Numbered from the stretch's first letter, positions 1 to 14,626 are shown. The stretch is DNA of 64,000 bases from Apostichopus japonicus (GCF_037975245.1 NC_092574.1:24208713-24272712), one strand, 5' to 3'. Translations and numbers: made by a program. Notes: generated by a model from the sequence alone, not told the origin.

Positions 1-52
<52 letters not shown>
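1..52. repeat. (AT)n microsatellite at window edge
   Basis: The window opens inside a pure AT dinucleotide run of at least 49 bases, so its true length is unknown. The bases after it return to ordinary AT-rich sequence. Confidence 0.95.
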
Positions 53-2699
53 GCTTGCAAGGGAGAAAGAATACTTCAGACTTCAGAAAATTATAATCAG
101 ACTTCAGAAAATTATAACAGTATACAGACTTACAGGAAATGGGATTTCAAACCAACCTATAATATTACAAACAACTTAAGAAACTGATAATATGCACAGG
201 CTGGGATCCAAGAGTTAGAATGGGATGTACCCTCTCTTTTCAGCCTCACACAAACCTGCAACAGACCTAATTCTAAAAAGAGCCAATAATCTAAAATATG
301 CCTCAGAATGCACCTTTTGACGTATACGAAAAAGTTGTTCTTTGCTCCACCCAGGGTATCTCTAGGTATCTCTCTTGCAGATGTGATTTTTAGCAAATAC
401 ATCCAATATTTCTTCCTTCTGTTTTCATTTATCTTGCACTAACAGCTGTTTCATTACGGTAACGGTTGTTCAGAACAACAAGATAAAATTTTAGAAAAAT
501 TTTATCTCCAAAGTTTGGAACTTTGTTACTTATTTTTTTAGTTGTTAAATACATGATAGATGCACTGAATTTACATGGCTTCCCATGGCCAGGTGTCTTG
601 TTTGTTACAAATAAACCCACTGTCCACAACCATATGACCTTCACACATCAAACATTTTCTTCTGACGTCGTCGCTCAGAAGTTTGGAAACTATAGCAGCT
701 ACATAGTTTCGATTCCCTCATGAAACAAGTTTTGAATTTAACATCGTTGCAGGATGGGGTAAAAGTGGGCGTGGCCTTCATTGATGAACACCTGGTGCGT
801 TACATTACCACGTTAAGACGGGGCTACCTTTTACTTGGTGCAAATAACATCACTCAAAATATTCAATTTACAATTCCACATTGTGCACACGGACACGGTT
901 TCCAGTCCCAGTTGAAAGGCGATTTGCTGAACATTTTCCAACACGCGACGCTTTGACAAGCACTCCCAACGGATGCAAGGGGGAAACTTTCCCGTATTTA
1001 TTTCAAAGTCTTAAGACGAGAAAATTAATTTTCCGATGACTATTTACATAGAGGTTTTGTAGCACTAAATAATATCATACATAAATGGAATATTTTAGGT
1101 AAATCTTGAGGGACTGCGATAGTTGTTAGTAGCATCCCCGAGGCCTCGGATCGATATATTGTATCTTCGCCTCCTGAAGACTTGTTTTGCTTTAATCAAC
1201 CTTGGAGGTAGAATGAGACCCCTCAATCAAGAAGAGATTTTCCAGTTGTATTTGGTTAATACAGGAAATTTTAATTCATTCAATTTCTCTTAATTCCAAC
1301 TGATCTCCGGTGATGGTGACAAGCTGAGCGTGTCTGAAACAACGTTTTCTATTTTAAGGACCTATTGTAATTTATAGAGATTAAAAGAGAGAGAGAGAGA
1401 GTTATTTGGTCATTGTACTCTTTCAAGCTTCCTCTTCTGATGGAACGACAGAGAATGAAATGAAAATAATTACATTTGATGAAAAACCTAAGGGCAGGAT
1501 ATCATTGAGTGCGAACTAAGGTCAATAAATGCTGGCGATGCGGGCATTAAAGGAATTTTGTCATCTCTCTCACTGTTTTTGTTGTTGTTGTTTTAAATAT
1601 CCCAAACGATTATACAGTCAGGTTAATGGATCGAGCCACGAATGTTATGTAACATTTTATTTTGGCCTTTGAAGAGGGGAGGGGGGGGGGAGGATTAGAA
1701 AGATCCTAAACGTTTGTATAATTGGTTGTACTGCTATAGGCAAATAAAAGGTAGAGAAAGCTTCTGATTGGTGGGAAATTATCAAGTTTTACGTCACCAT
1801 TTTTTTTTTTATATATTTATATTTTTCTAGATCACAGAGGTGTCAAACATAAAGCGTCCATCAAGATCCGATGCCAATTCATCAATTTATTCAAAATAAG
1901 CCTTAAATAATCGCAACAATAACATCTTTATGCAGAGATCATGTTTGCACGCCACTATGTTTACTTGATGTCATATACATGATTTTATTCCATACATTTT
2001 GTCTCACTCTCTCGTTCGATCCATCTACTATCAAACTATACCATTTTTTTGGTAAACACACCTCGTCGAAAGTTACGATTTTTAATGTCAAGCAAAAAAA
2101 CAGATCTAATTATGGTAAAAAAGTCTAGACGAAACATTACCATTAGTTTATCCATCGAATGCCATTGAAAATGTTTCGTTTTGAGTATTGTATTATAATT
2201 CGATTAATGGACTCGAGAATTGAACCTTTCGATTTGTGAAATCAAATAAAATAGCAATTCAACTTTATTTAGCTGGTAAATTGGAAGGCAAATTATAAGT
2301 AAATGCCATTGCTGATAATTTATGAGCTTTTCCTCATAAAACATTATTTCTTTGATAATTGGTGGCTCGTAGGCACGCACCAGTATACGTCGTCAAGGTT
2401 ACGTCAATAACGAAATAGGTAGAATGACTGTGGTAAATAACTTTAAACATAAGTATAAACGGTTCTTCAAATTGTTAATTTCCAAGGTAATTTTCCCTTC
2501 ATCAAATGACGTAAGAAAAGTGAAGCGGGGAAAAAATGGATCTCTTCACATCTTGTAATGGAAGGAAAATAAAATATAGAATAATGTGAAATTGCATTGG
2601 TGAATGTTAAGCCAATGATAATATATATTATTAATTTTTATGTAAATATATATATATATACATATATATATAAATATAGGCCTATATATATATATAATT

Positions 2700-2754
<55 letters not shown>

Positions 2755-2758
2755 CCTA

Positions 2759-2832
<74 letters not shown>

Positions 2833-5800
2833 ATATTCACGGCAAATGTGATTTTTTTTGGTAATGTTTTCATTACTTGATTTGTATAATGTACCTAATG
2901 TCATAGAAAAGAAATATATGTTATGATTGAGAAAAGTAATTCCATTTTGTAAGAGCTGGGTGTATTTCTTAAGTACGATGTAAGATATATATTGCTCTCG
3001 TTTCAAAATAGCTGTATGTATGAATGTGGAATGCTCTCGTCTTTGCCTTGAGGAAAACGCTATACGTTAAAGACACGCCACGTGACCATTCACTGCGCAT
3101 GACAACATATACATGCCACTTCAGTTCCATACATGCAGAGAAGAATGAAGTTGCTAGTTAGGTTTGTTACGGATATATCTTCTATATCATCAGGATTTTA
3201 AATAAAGTCAAATAAATGACACATCACCACAGAGCGTGTTGATATACTAACTATGTGCATGCATGGTGTACTCATACCATATTTTAAAATGATCTACATC
3301 AATAAAAAATTAAAACATTTTAATTTTTCTTTATATCTAAAACCATCTTATTTTCAGTGTCTTTGTCTCTGTTAAACCTCGTTTGGGAGTTACACTATTT
3401 GCTTCTCAACATATTCATTCTTGTAATAAACAAAATAGAAACGCGAGCGTATAGAAATATTGTCTCGAATAAATTTTCAAAGACATGACAAATATTTTTA
3501 GATTAGTTTTTTTTTCTTTTCTGTTTCCTTAGTTTTTTTTCTTCTCTATACACATGTATTTTTTTTTTGTTTCCTGATGGAAATTCAAGCTTCCATTCAT
3601 GTTGCTTGCTACTTTGAATTAAAGACATTTGCATCACTAATTTGTTTATATACAAACTAATGCTTCAATGATAGCAAGTGAACGGTAATGAAAGTCAGTA
3701 AGCCTTCGAATTATCTATCCGATATCTTTATATACATTCCTACATTAAGAAGTAAGACCGAGAAATGCTCAAACCGAAATTTGCTCTGACAGTTTGCAAA
3801 TGTCAATTTAAGACGCATCCATTCTAATGGGCGAATCTGCCTTACTTTTCGCTGCATCTTGGTTAAGTTATAGTCGACTACTCGGCGGAGGGAACGTTTC
3901 AATTTCTCTCGTTACGGCTTCCAAATCAATAAATCTCTGATAATTTCAATAAACGTTCCTGGAGTTCAATTTACGTTTTTGGGATCTGATCTAGCGGTGC
4001 TTGGTCCGTTTTAAATCGTCATTTTAATTCCGACAGACAGCTTGGTTTATCGACGCCTGTACTTTTACGGCTCTGGCTAAGATTAAACTCTTTCTATTTC
4101 TTTCTCTCTCTCTTTGACGTTTAACCAAAATGTAAGCAACATTTAGCGGACAAATTTATATAAATGTCAGTGATGAAGTTAATACAAATCAATAGGGAAC
4201 AAATCAGAACAAACAGAAACAGAGCGACTCCCAATCGCTGATCATCGTCCTCTGCTGAGAGGTTGTTTACTTCAAAAAACTTCGTAATTGACATTGCTGT
4301 AAACTCTTTATTAAACTATATACTTGCACATTTTAATGTGCTTGTAGGACCGATGTGAAGTGCGCAATCGCAGCGCTGGTTGTGTTTTAAACGCTGAATA
4401 CGCATGCATCATTTAGCTTCATCTTGTGGCATTGTTACCGTTACATGTGTATATATGATTTGTACATTTTGATTTTATGTTATTAAAGAAATACATGAAA
4501 GCAAGTCCTTCTACAAACATGTTGCTATACATTCTAGACTTTCTAGGTCATGTCCATGGTTGAGATATTATTAGAAAATAATTGGAACATATCAACAATT
4601 TAATATTATTAATGTTATGCCGAATATTCATCTTCAAAAGATGACTCTCGTAGGCGGATTTCATCCATAACTCTGTAAACATCGAAGGCTCATCAATTAA
4701 AGCGGTTGGTATACTGAGTCTAACGAAGAGATCATTAAGTCAAATTCACAGGTGCAACACAAAACGGTAAAGGAAAACATAAGTCTATTATGGCCCCATA
4801 TAACATGTAATGCAAATACATGATTAATATGGTTAGGTACAAATGGCCGGTATGGTGTTCATATGAAGTTAACAAGAACAAGTTTTGATTGATTTATTAA
4901 TATTAGAACTAATTAAGCAATGGATTAAACATAACAGCTCTGTGGAGTCGACGTCATCTTCGAATTTTACTTTCAAAGAGGATTCGAGATTTTTAGAAAA
5001 TATTCAAGCGGAATAGCTATAAAAGAACATTAACTTACACTCAAATTGTATTCAGTGTGTGGAATATAACATTGCAAGACATGTTAAACATGTAATTCAT
5101 GTTATTTTATGCCATTAGAAGGGAATAGGCAATGCCTTACAAGCGCAGGCATCACATAAAAAGGACATTTACTTGTTACGATGTGTGTTTCTAACGATGT
5201 GTTTTACGATGTGTGCTAACCTTGTTACATTTTCCCTCTATACTCGATTGGAATGAATGTGTATGTAAACATTTCAGGCCTTTTTGTCTGCCGTTTTGTC
5301 GAAAAATAGTCAAATACTGCAATTTTTAGTACAAAATGCTAAAAAGCATTAATTTTCAGTTATCAGTTTGTTACTTTGCACCTCACATCAAAATCACAAG
5401 TCCCACTGTCCCTCGACGTTTCTGCCCCCCACCCCCTTTCCGAGTGGACCCATATATTGCGCCACCTCTGGACCAACCCACGGGAGTTTATAAGTCGATT
5501 ATTAAAGATGCCATTTTTATTCTTATAATTTAGAGAGATTTTAGCTGACAAGACAGATAATTTCAAAAATCTTGAATTCTTCTCAGAGCTGCCGTCTTCA
5601 ATTCCCTGCGAATTACATCTTGCAAGGCTGAAATATACTGTTATGAACCAAATCCGGATATGTAAGTACATTTCAAATTTATTTCTCTACTCACGATCGA
5701 AATTGATATCCACTTGTAATAAAGGAGAGTTTATATCCTTTCGATCGTTCGTTCGTTCGGTTTGAGATATAAGCCATCTCCGCTGTATACTTATATGTTC

Positions 5801-6944
5801 ACTTTAGAAAAAAAAAGAAGAATGGTATATCGTGACGTCATAACTGATAAAGAAATCTGTTTTTAATTAAATATTCGCCTTTTTTGAGATACATCCGTTC
5901 ACCTGTCGTATAAACAATATCGCACAGAAGCCTTTCTTCAAATAAACAACAATCAATTATCAACGTACATTAGGTTTATATACTATTACGTTTGTCCTGG
6001 GTGCATCGTTACTCGTAACTTTACGCGGGAAGACCTATCGCAAGCAATTATAATGGTTGATATTAACTCTATACTCTAACAAATAAATTACTCATCCTCA
6101 GTCCGATAAAAAAGAGTGCACATATATGAAGCATCTAATTTACGGGCTCAGACAGTATTATAAGGACGGATCTTCTTATGCACTGTTTTTGTCATTCTGT
6201 CCTTGCGCTAAAACATTTTCCTTTTTTTTTATATAAAACTTTCATTATAGTTGAGAATAAAAAAAATTGATTTTATACCTTTCTTTGTGTAAAAAAAAGA
6301 GGAAAAACGTTTAAACGGTGATGTAAACATCAGGCTTAGTGAGTCCTTATCATTTTTTGCAGTATTTGGTGAAGTATATACAGCTCTGCAAAACAGGTTT
6401 TGAGGTTTTGCCGACTATTGTTGACAGCAAGTATCTTGCACTACTTTGGACATATTCATGAATTCATGCAAGCAGTGGCTTTTAGAGTGATCACGTTTAC
6501 AAAAACCTTTCAGAAGTATACCACAAGTGACCGTTGACCTCCAACAAAAACAATGAGTTACCTGTACTCACTATAAGGTGGCTCCACATATACCTTTAAT
6601 TATTAAGCTCATTCAAACTTTGCTGTTGGAGTTGGCAGGGCTCAGTGGCATTTAGATGTTTTCCTCTATTGACCTCAAATGACCGTCCACAAGAACAGAC
6701 TATACTTACTAACGTTGGGCTACACACCACGAGTGAAGTGTTTTTGAGATGATCGTATTTGCAAGGCTTCCAGACTTTGACCATTAAAAGGATCTTGGAA
6801 CTCACAAAGGTTAATGTGCTCCCTGTGTCTACACACCACTCATAAAGTTCATCAAAGCTTAACTTACAAAAATTATCATTTAACAACGTTTTCAAACTTT
6901 AACCTATATTGAACCTACTAGGATTTCAAACTTAATTTAATTCA
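53..6944. other. Intergenic DNA, no supported gene
   Basis: Open frames here are all under about 105 codons, lack flanking splice sites in a matching phase and resemble no protein I know. The block holds scattered A/T runs and a short G run near 1680. At about 6470-6900 there are two diverged blocks rich in TGACC/GGTCA that resemble the dispersed repeat sequence inside the large element at 48557-51450. I see no RNA gene. Confidence 0.6.
2646..2831. repeat. Compound (TA)n microsatellite
   Basis: Nearly pure TA dinucleotides, interrupted by two copies of the palindromic-looking TATAGGCCTATATA. The two interruptions suggest a local duplication inside the array. Open frames made of alternating Y and I residues on both strands are artefacts of the dinucleotide. 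Confidence 0.95.
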
Positions 6945-6946
6945 CT

Positions 6947-7329
6947 AGAGAGGAGAGGAGAGGAGAGGAGAGGGGAGGGGAAAGGAGAAGAGAGGATGGG
7001 AGGGGAGGGGAGGAGGGGAGAGGAGAGGAGAGGAGTGGGTAGGGGAGAGGAGAGGAGAGGAGAGGAGAGGAGAGGAGAGGAGAGGAGAGGAGAGGAGAGG
7101 AGAGGAGAGGAGAGGAGAGGAGAGGAGAGGAGAGGAGAGGAGAGGAGAGGAGAGGAGAGGAGAGGAGAGGAGAGGAGAGGAGAGGAGAGGAGAGGAGAGG
7201 AGAGGAGAGGAGAGGAGAGGAGAGGAGAGGAGAGGAGAGGAGAGGAGAGGAGAGGAGAGGAGAGGAGAGGAGAGGAGAGGAGAGGAGAGGAGAGGAGAGG
7301 AGAGGAGAGGAGAGGAGAGGAGAGGAGAC
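6947..7329. repeat. GGAGA pentanucleotide satellite array
   Basis: About 380 bp of purine-only sequence. It is irregular for the first 95 bases (GGGGA and GGGTA variants), then an essentially perfect 5-bp repeat from about 7041 to 7327. The purine/pyrimidine strand asymmetry can form triplex (H-DNA) structures. The near-perfect half is probably the recently expanded part. The repeat has no stop codon in some frames on either strand, giving long false open frames. Confidence 0.97.
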
Positions 7330-8351
7330 ATGATTTACTATTATGCTTTTTGATTTACTTTTCCTGGAGTTTTCCAGCCTATCTGTCGTGTGCGCAATTT
7401 GATCTCGAATTTAAAAATGTTGGGTTGTTCTTTGCAAGTCTACGTCTTGCCTCAAATACAATAGTTCTTTTAATTTAGCTAAGTATGAATTTTACACGAA
7501 GAATGGAAAACTACAGTTGTCTCATAGAAAATTGTTTTGTCATATTTGTATTAAGAACAAAACATAGCCAAATTGATACGTTATTATTGACCAGATGGCA
7601 TTGTTTATACGATTCGCGCCAAAGACCACAGGCCATACAGTGATAGATCAAAATGGCGTTTATTAACCAACAAATAAAATATTATTGCAATTGCGTTTTT
7701 CACGCAATAATTTCCCACTTGGTGGCCTCATATGGTAGAATGAAAACAATAAAATACGTTGTCTTTGGAAGATAATTGGATATGAATTATTTGAAACGGC
7801 TGATGGATATTGTTAAACAAAACCAGAGACAGTTGCAGCAATAATCAATTTGTAACCGTGTTACACGGTAACAAAACTTAATAACATCGTATTCTCATAT
7901 ATGATAAGATTGTTTAAAGTGTAAACAATGTTGAGTCTCTCTCACCTGACTACTTTGCTATTTGAAATTGTCTGGTTGAGTGAATGTTGAAATATTCGCT
8001 CAATTTTTAATTTCATGAGCCAATTTTTGTCCTGTGTAATGTACATATCTCGTGAAGTATAATTGTACAGGCCTTGTCAACATAATTTTCAGATATTTCC
8101 ATGTCACGAACCGTAGTTTATAACACTCAATTGAAACAGTTTTATTTTATTACAATATTTTCAGTTGAATATTAAGAACATTATGTTCAAACTAAACGAT
8201 GCTCCTTCGGGAGGGATAAAACTGTGGAAACGAATACAAAGACTATAGGCATGTTTTTCTACAGATGCAAGCAGCTTTAGACACATATACGCACACATAC
8301 AACCCACTCAAAAACACACACAACTTTGTATTGTTGACGGTACAGTATTTA

Positions 8352-8640
8352 TATGTTTTCTTGTTAATCTTATCAGTTAACCACATTGTAACACTGACGG
8401 TATTTAGGCTATTGTTAATCTAGTAATGTTATTATCAGTTAATCACCTGTAACACTGACGTTAGATAGGCTATTGTTAATCTAGTAATGTCATAATCAGT
8501 TAACCACCGTGTATAACACTGACGGTAATTAGGCTGTTGTTAATCTAGTAATGTTATTATCAGTTAACCACCTTGTAACACTGACGGTAGGTGAGGTTCT
8601 TGTTATGTCGTTGGCAGTTAAGTTTGTAACACTGACAGCA
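8352..8640. repeat. Minisatellite, about 62-bp unit, about 5 copies
   Basis: The words GTTAATCTAGTAATGTTAT, CAGTTAACCAC and GTAACACTGACGGTA recur in order with a period of about 60-65 bases. The inner three copies are closely similar; the first and last are partial and more diverged, the usual picture for an array growing from its centre. Confidence 0.85.
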
Positions 8641-10165
8641 TGCATTTATAGGAGATATTTTTCACAGTTAGCTTTGTGATGTATATATATGGTACATAGC
8701 CAAGTTCCAGTTCCTTGTTATTCTTTGCATTGTGAGTAAGTTTCATAGTGTTCGGAATGTTGTTTATTCAACTGTTCCTGGTAGTTTACGGTTTTCTTGG
8801 TACTATCATTGATATTTCGAAGTAACACGGTTTGGAATTCCCATGATTATCACCTGGTAAGAATAACGGCTGACTCGGCCTTCCATGAGAGCTTCTCTCT
8901 GCAAAATAACAAACATACACCCATACTAAAATCCGCTTAAATCTGCTAAATAAATAAGCAGATTTCAATGTTGAACTTAAACATTATAGTTGAACATAAC
9001 CGGATACCTACAGTGACATGAATTGGAGATACGGGGGGGGGGGGGGGGGCTTATACTTTATCAAACACACCGATCCAGATCAGTAGGTGACGATCCCATA
9101 GATTCTTGGAAAAAAAACGCGAATGCTGGAAACCGGATAGCTACACGGTAATAGTAAAATATAGAAACAGTATTATAACAATTCAATTCAGAAACTGTTC
9201 AAAGGTTATTGGATACATCGGATGTCCTAGTAATTGCAATATTTATTCTAATTCTTGAACAATGATTCTATTAAACCCCAAGAACAATCTTTGATTTCCG
9301 TTCATAAACGGTTTCTGTTCCAGTTTACGGGGTTAAAGGTGATTAGGCATGCAGGTTATTGTCAAGGTTGGTCATTTTTGCACGTACCACTAATACTAAT
9401 AAAAACAACTGTACATCCTCTCTTGAAACAGTTCGGAAATAGAAGCTTCTTTGCTTTCAATTTATCAATCAAATCTAAAGAACAATAAAAAAAAAGATAT
9501 ATAAACCAAAACCTCAATGAACCTCATAAAGAATGGTATGGAATGGTACACGACAAAAGTTGTGGTCGCACCTCTGACGTCACGGAGTAGAATGTGACGG
9601 TGCTTACGTCATAACAATAAGCGGAACAATTCCGTACCTCACTCATCAAAGTTATATACCTGGACCAGTTATTTCACAGTTGTACATGTCTGACAGTTGT
9701 TTGACACGAAGAAGATGCCTGTATGCGTATCTCACCAGCAACCCCCACTCCCCTACCCCACCCACCCCACTCCCCCGCCAATAACACCCGTCAGCCAATA
9801 AACAGCAGATACCTTCTGCTTAGATTACGTAACTTCAGATTCAGGAACAGTGAAATGAACCGTTATCATGGTGGCGTTCTTTCATCACAGTCTATTTATA
9901 GTCTGCCACTAAAGAGTCGTTAGTTCATTACAGCCTGACAAAAATATCATTTCACGCTCATATAACTGAATTAGCACAATATTCATTGATATTTGAAAAG
10001 TTATATATTGTCTATTGGTAATAAAGACCGGTGTCAATACTGTTCTGCGTGTGAAATATCCCTCAAGCAGAGAATATCATATCAAGCATTGATTATATAA
10101 GTACATCCTGAAGTTAAAGGGTAACGTATCATTGTTACAGACTCCCCAAATAACTGAAGGCAAGG

Positions 10166-10252
10166 AGAAGGTGGTGAGGGGAAGGTGGTGAGGGGGAGGT
10201 GTGAGGGGGAGGTGTGAGGGGGAGGTGTGAGGGGAGGTGTGAGGGGGAGGGG
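10166..10252. repeat. G-rich minisatellite, GAGGTGTGAGGGG unit
   Basis: Several tandem copies of a 13-14 base unit of the form GGAGGTGTGAGGGG. The repeated G runs could form G-quadruplexes on the plus strand. Confidence 0.85.
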
Positions 10253-13200
10253 ACGGACCCGACGAGAGGAGAGGGAAATCAGAGGGGATACAGCCCCGGG
10301 GGCCCGAGGTTGGTCAATAAGGGGCCCAGGAAAATTATTGATAAAAAGTAGGGTATTCTCTTAAACTTAAAATGGAAAGAGGAAAGAAGTCGGTAACGTC
10401 ATTCCCCACCCCCCCATCTTCTTCCCTCGAGGCCTCTGGGAAGGGACAGGGATAATGGATCTGTGTGTCCACACAATGTTTGACTGGTCACCACACAGAT
10501 TCTGTAAAACAAAGGTTTGTAATTAGCGGGTATACACTGTTATATTACAAGTTTGTCCAATAGTATAACAATGAACCTTTATCCAAAGTAAACGAAACAT
10601 TGCGAAATATTTGCGATGACTGACAGAGGTAGGAATAACAATTCTATTGATTAGTGATTCACACAGAATTACCAGTTACTTTGACGAAGAACCCACTTTC
10701 CTTCATCACGGCGATATTCTTTAACTGATTAATTTGGAACGATGAGCTGTAATCTTTAGCGGACAGCTCCCCGACGAGAATGCTGTCTCTGTCGACATGT
10801 CTCTCAATACCTACGGTTACAAATCGCGCATACTAATCACCCCAAAACATTTTAAAAAAAAATACTCTCCCCCCACCTCCTTAAAGCTGACTATAGAGAA
10901 CAATATGTGAGTAGTGTAATGGGCTGGCTGGCAATCAGTGACTTTAACCTATTTCTTGCTTAGATAAATACTGTTGCCAATTGTAAGATACACTCGTGTT
11001 GAGATTACCATCTATTGTACCAGTTTATAGAGACACGAAATACGATGAAAAGCCTATAAACTGATTGTATTTCTTCCATTTCAAAACAAAGTATCGTTTC
11101 CTTGCGACTTGCAGGTCAGTGAAATGTCAAAAGCAACAACATATGAAAAGTGATCGGTTGACGAATAGGTAAATTAGATAACGATCTTTGCCGAATCCTT
11201 CCGAAAGTGATTGATTACAGAAGCGAAAGCAGATCTATATTACGATCGAAGTATAGTCAGACTATGATACATATATGTGTAAATACACGTATAGAGTATC
11301 TGTAATACAAATCATTGTTCGTAAAAAGCGTTGTTTGTTAATGGCAATCGCAATAATCCTTGAAACCCTCAATTTACACTCAATAAACTTTAAGAAAATA
11401 CAATGCCACATTCATAAAATATAAAAGTAAGACTTCATTAGAGAGATTCAGCGATAGAGAGAGAGATGGAGGGGGAGGGGGGGGGGAGGGGTGGAACGCG
11501 CTTAAAACAAAATCTATAACTTAAAAACACTATACGGCTGTTACCGATGCATTTGTTCAAAATATATTTATACAAAGCTGGCATAGAATTGTAATATGTT
11601 TGATTCAAGCAATGAATTGAAAATACAGATGACAGCCTCCGAGAATGGCAATAAAAGAATCATTATTATTATTATTACTTTGTCTTGTGCACCTGACAGA
11701 CGGAAGTGGCCGTTCTTGGTCTATTTGACATTAATGGAGTTTATTGATTTATAAACAAGCTCAGTTATCGACTAACTTAAAATCTTTAGAAGATATCATA
11801 TTTATTGACACACGTATCAAGTTATAAAGACAAATAATTTTGCAATATTTTCGCTTTTATTTATTGTCAAGCGGCGATAAGTACCTTTTGCGTCGTCGTC
11901 TTCTTTTTCTTCTTCTTCTTCTTCTTCTCCTTCTTCTTCTTTTCAATCTTCTTATCCTCCACAGCAAAAGATTTTGTTGGCGCAAACTTGACTGATAAAT
12001 ATAAGGAAGACACTACTACAATTACACAGATGCATGCGAACGGGTACGGTGGCGACGTTTAGCAGGATTCGAGTCATAACTAGGAATCGAGCCCATTTAG
12101 GAGGATTCGAACTAAGAGGTGAACGACTCGGACTGAGACTTGAACCTTCAAGATTCAAGGTCTCGAATCGAGACCAACAACAAGTCCAAGAAAATGAAGC
12201 CTAGTGTATCTAATTTATTTCACTGTTACCTCACTGTTACCTCAGAACCCCACACTGGTCGTTTCCGCTTAGTACACTAAATAAAAGTATATCATAATTG
12301 GTATTTACTTTTTTTCATAACGAAATTACCCATATGGTTGCCTTAAAATGTTTCATATTTGGCTGTAGACCATCAAAGTAACCTGACAGGAGCGCAATCA
12401 CCATTTATGTATGTGTGTGTGTGTGTGCGGGGGGGGGGGGGGTGACGATAGTATGTCGCCCGGGAACGGGTATTAGGGAAGGGTTTTTTACCCCTCCCCT
12501 TGAGAAGATGAACAAATTGTTGAAGAATTTCGAATGTTTCGTTGTCATGGGGGAGGGGGTTTACTATGTTGGAGGGGTTTGGTCTCCCCTTTGATTATTA
12601 TGGTAAACTTATTTTGGTAAAATGTAGGATGCTTGGGTGCATTTCGAGTGCATCTATTTCGGAACCCGGCTTTAGGATTCACAAGTGATATCGAGTTGGT
12701 TAGCATCATGATTGAATTCTAGAGTAAGGCAAAATATGTTACCAAAGGGGGCTAGCATTGTTCGAAAATAGGTCTAATTCAGTGGATATTTGTCTTCGCA
12801 TCGCCTTCTTCGCTGGTCACGCCATACTTGTTTTATTACGCTATGCCGTCACCTTCACGAATAATTGGGCATAATGCTTGGTATTGAAATATCACCTTGA
12901 CAGTGGTTACATTATACATATAAGAATCCAGATTTATTGGTAGGCTCTTTTATGTAATCTTTATATATTCATTTGCTGAACCTTTATGAACCTTTGTGCA
13001 AGTCATTGTTTCGGTGCTATTCACAAGAACTAATTTCTCCTGATTCACCACAAATTATCGTTTTCAAGTCCCCGGGACTATACTATAGTAAGATTGTACA
13101 CCGTACTGCCCATCATACTATCAGATCCAAAACATGCCTTATGCGACTACTGGCGCAGAGAGAATTAAGGTTAAGGTAAGGTAATACATCATCAACCTTT

Positions 13201-14140
13201 TTCCAAGCGAGGAGGCGAGAAAAGGTCCCATTTGAGTGTCTTTGGCATGACCCGACCAAGATTTGAGCGCCACCGGGAAGTGAATATAGTTGCAACCTTC
13301 CTCTCCCCCCCCCCCCCTCCACAACATTTCTGGAGGGCTCCATGTCTTGTCGTAGGTGAAGTTGAATTAATTAGCGATAATTATGGACCACATAAGGCTA
13401 ATGAAGATATCATCTTTATGTTAATTATATTATTTACAACAAAGCTGCACAGACTAACGTAGTTCACAAGAAACATTTCTCAACATTCTCATCTCTTGGG
13501 GAAACTTAATTAGGGTTATGGTGGCCGTAACAATAACATCTAGTGACGTGGATAGGATTTGGAGCTGGAAGGTGGGGCCAAATTTCCTCGACTGGATAAG
13601 GATTAAGCATGAATCTTTATGTAGGCTAGGTTGCAGGGGAGGGGGAGAATGCGTGGCTGTGGGGTTTTCGAATGTGACAAGTAGGGGTAGGTGGGTGGGG
13701 GGGGGCCTGGACGCCATCCTCAATTTTAGAGGCCAAATGGTATATTCTGAGGCATAGGCCTATTCAGATTACACATTAGGTCACATAAGTATAGGTTTAA
13801 CTGAACGGAAGATTGTGCTAATAAATACTGTTGAATTTGGAAAAGTCCTCGTCTGCCTGATGGTGGTGGTGGGAAGGGGGGGGGGGGAGTGAAGGGCATG
13901 TTCCACGCCCTTTGCCCATGCTATTGCTTTGTACAGGTCTTTTAAAATCCTTTGATAAAACTTTCATTCAATATCCTAGCTGCATTGAAAAGGTTTTGAT
14001 ATATTTTCCTTTTCTCTTCCCAATGTTAATGCCCTTTCAAAATGGCATCCAGTGTGTTTTTTTCTTTCCTTGTATAGTCTCATATCACGTCCATGCATGC
14101 CTATTAAAAACACATTCATTTGGATAGATATTTATTTGCA

Positions 14141-14626
14141 GGCTCATACACCATTTGGCTATACAGACCTACAATTGCAAACGTCACAATCCAATCCTCA
14201 TACAGACAGATTATACATTTACAACTAGTGAGTGATTTTGAAACGTGTGTTACTGGGAATGATGGCCACCCGCTTCATGAGATTAAGTTTTATAGCAATA
14301 CAAACAGACTTGTCACATTTAAAGACGCCAACAGTTCATGTTCTCCATCAAGTTCAGATCTTGAAAGGCACGCGACAGCTTGGTTATCTATCGCGTGCCG
14401 TTCGCACCCGGGTGGTACTCCTCGTACCCCGACTTAAACGACAAAGCCTACAACAACCACGGTGGAGCCATAAGTCGCAATGACCCCTGCCCCCGCTGGG
14501 TGACTGTCAGCGAGGCAGGTAAAGTACGAGACTTCTGGGCTGACGAGAAACAAAATGAATTACATTTAAATGAGTATTTTTACAGTATACAAAAGAAGAA
14601 ACAAAAATACACAATTCGAGCAACGG
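14141..14626 (+). other. Candidate coding island, possibly a broken gene
   Basis: Two adjacent protein-like stretches lie in different plus-strand frames. The first, about 14120-14370, reads through GNDGHPLHEIKFYSNTNRL. The second, about 14365-14626, reads through VPFAPGWYSSYPDLNDKAY and then DPCPRWVTVSEAGKVRDFW. Composition is mixed and not repeat-like, and the third codon positions of the second stretch are GC-rich compared with surrounding DNA. A good acceptor (TTATTTGCAG) ends at 14140, a donor-like GTGAGTGA follows 14225, and a good donor (ACG|GTAAGT) follows 14626. I recognise no family. It could be a low-expression gene, a frameshifted pseudogene or an old retrocopy fragment; chance is not excluded. 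Confidence 0.3.

Larger units (their letters stand above)
7330..13899. other. Intergenic DNA, no supported gene
   Basis: No coding segment is supported. Contents seen: the 62-bp minisatellite (8352-8640), an 18-base G run near 9034, C-rich CCCCACC sequence near 9740-9780, the G-rich minisatellite at 10166-10252, a TTC-rich pyrimidine run at about 11900-11945, a GT run passing into poly-G near 12409-12442, and further G or C runs near 11475, 13304 and 13876. Confidence 0.6.

Noticed and set aside
6945-7478. Frames of 128 and 160 codons (LLSSP and GEERR repeats)
   Set aside because: Direct translation of the GGAGA pentanucleotide array.
12061-12180. tRNA-like GATTCGAAC words
   Set aside because: Several GATTCGA motifs resemble a T-loop, but no acceptor stem, D-loop or anticodon arm can be arranged around them.
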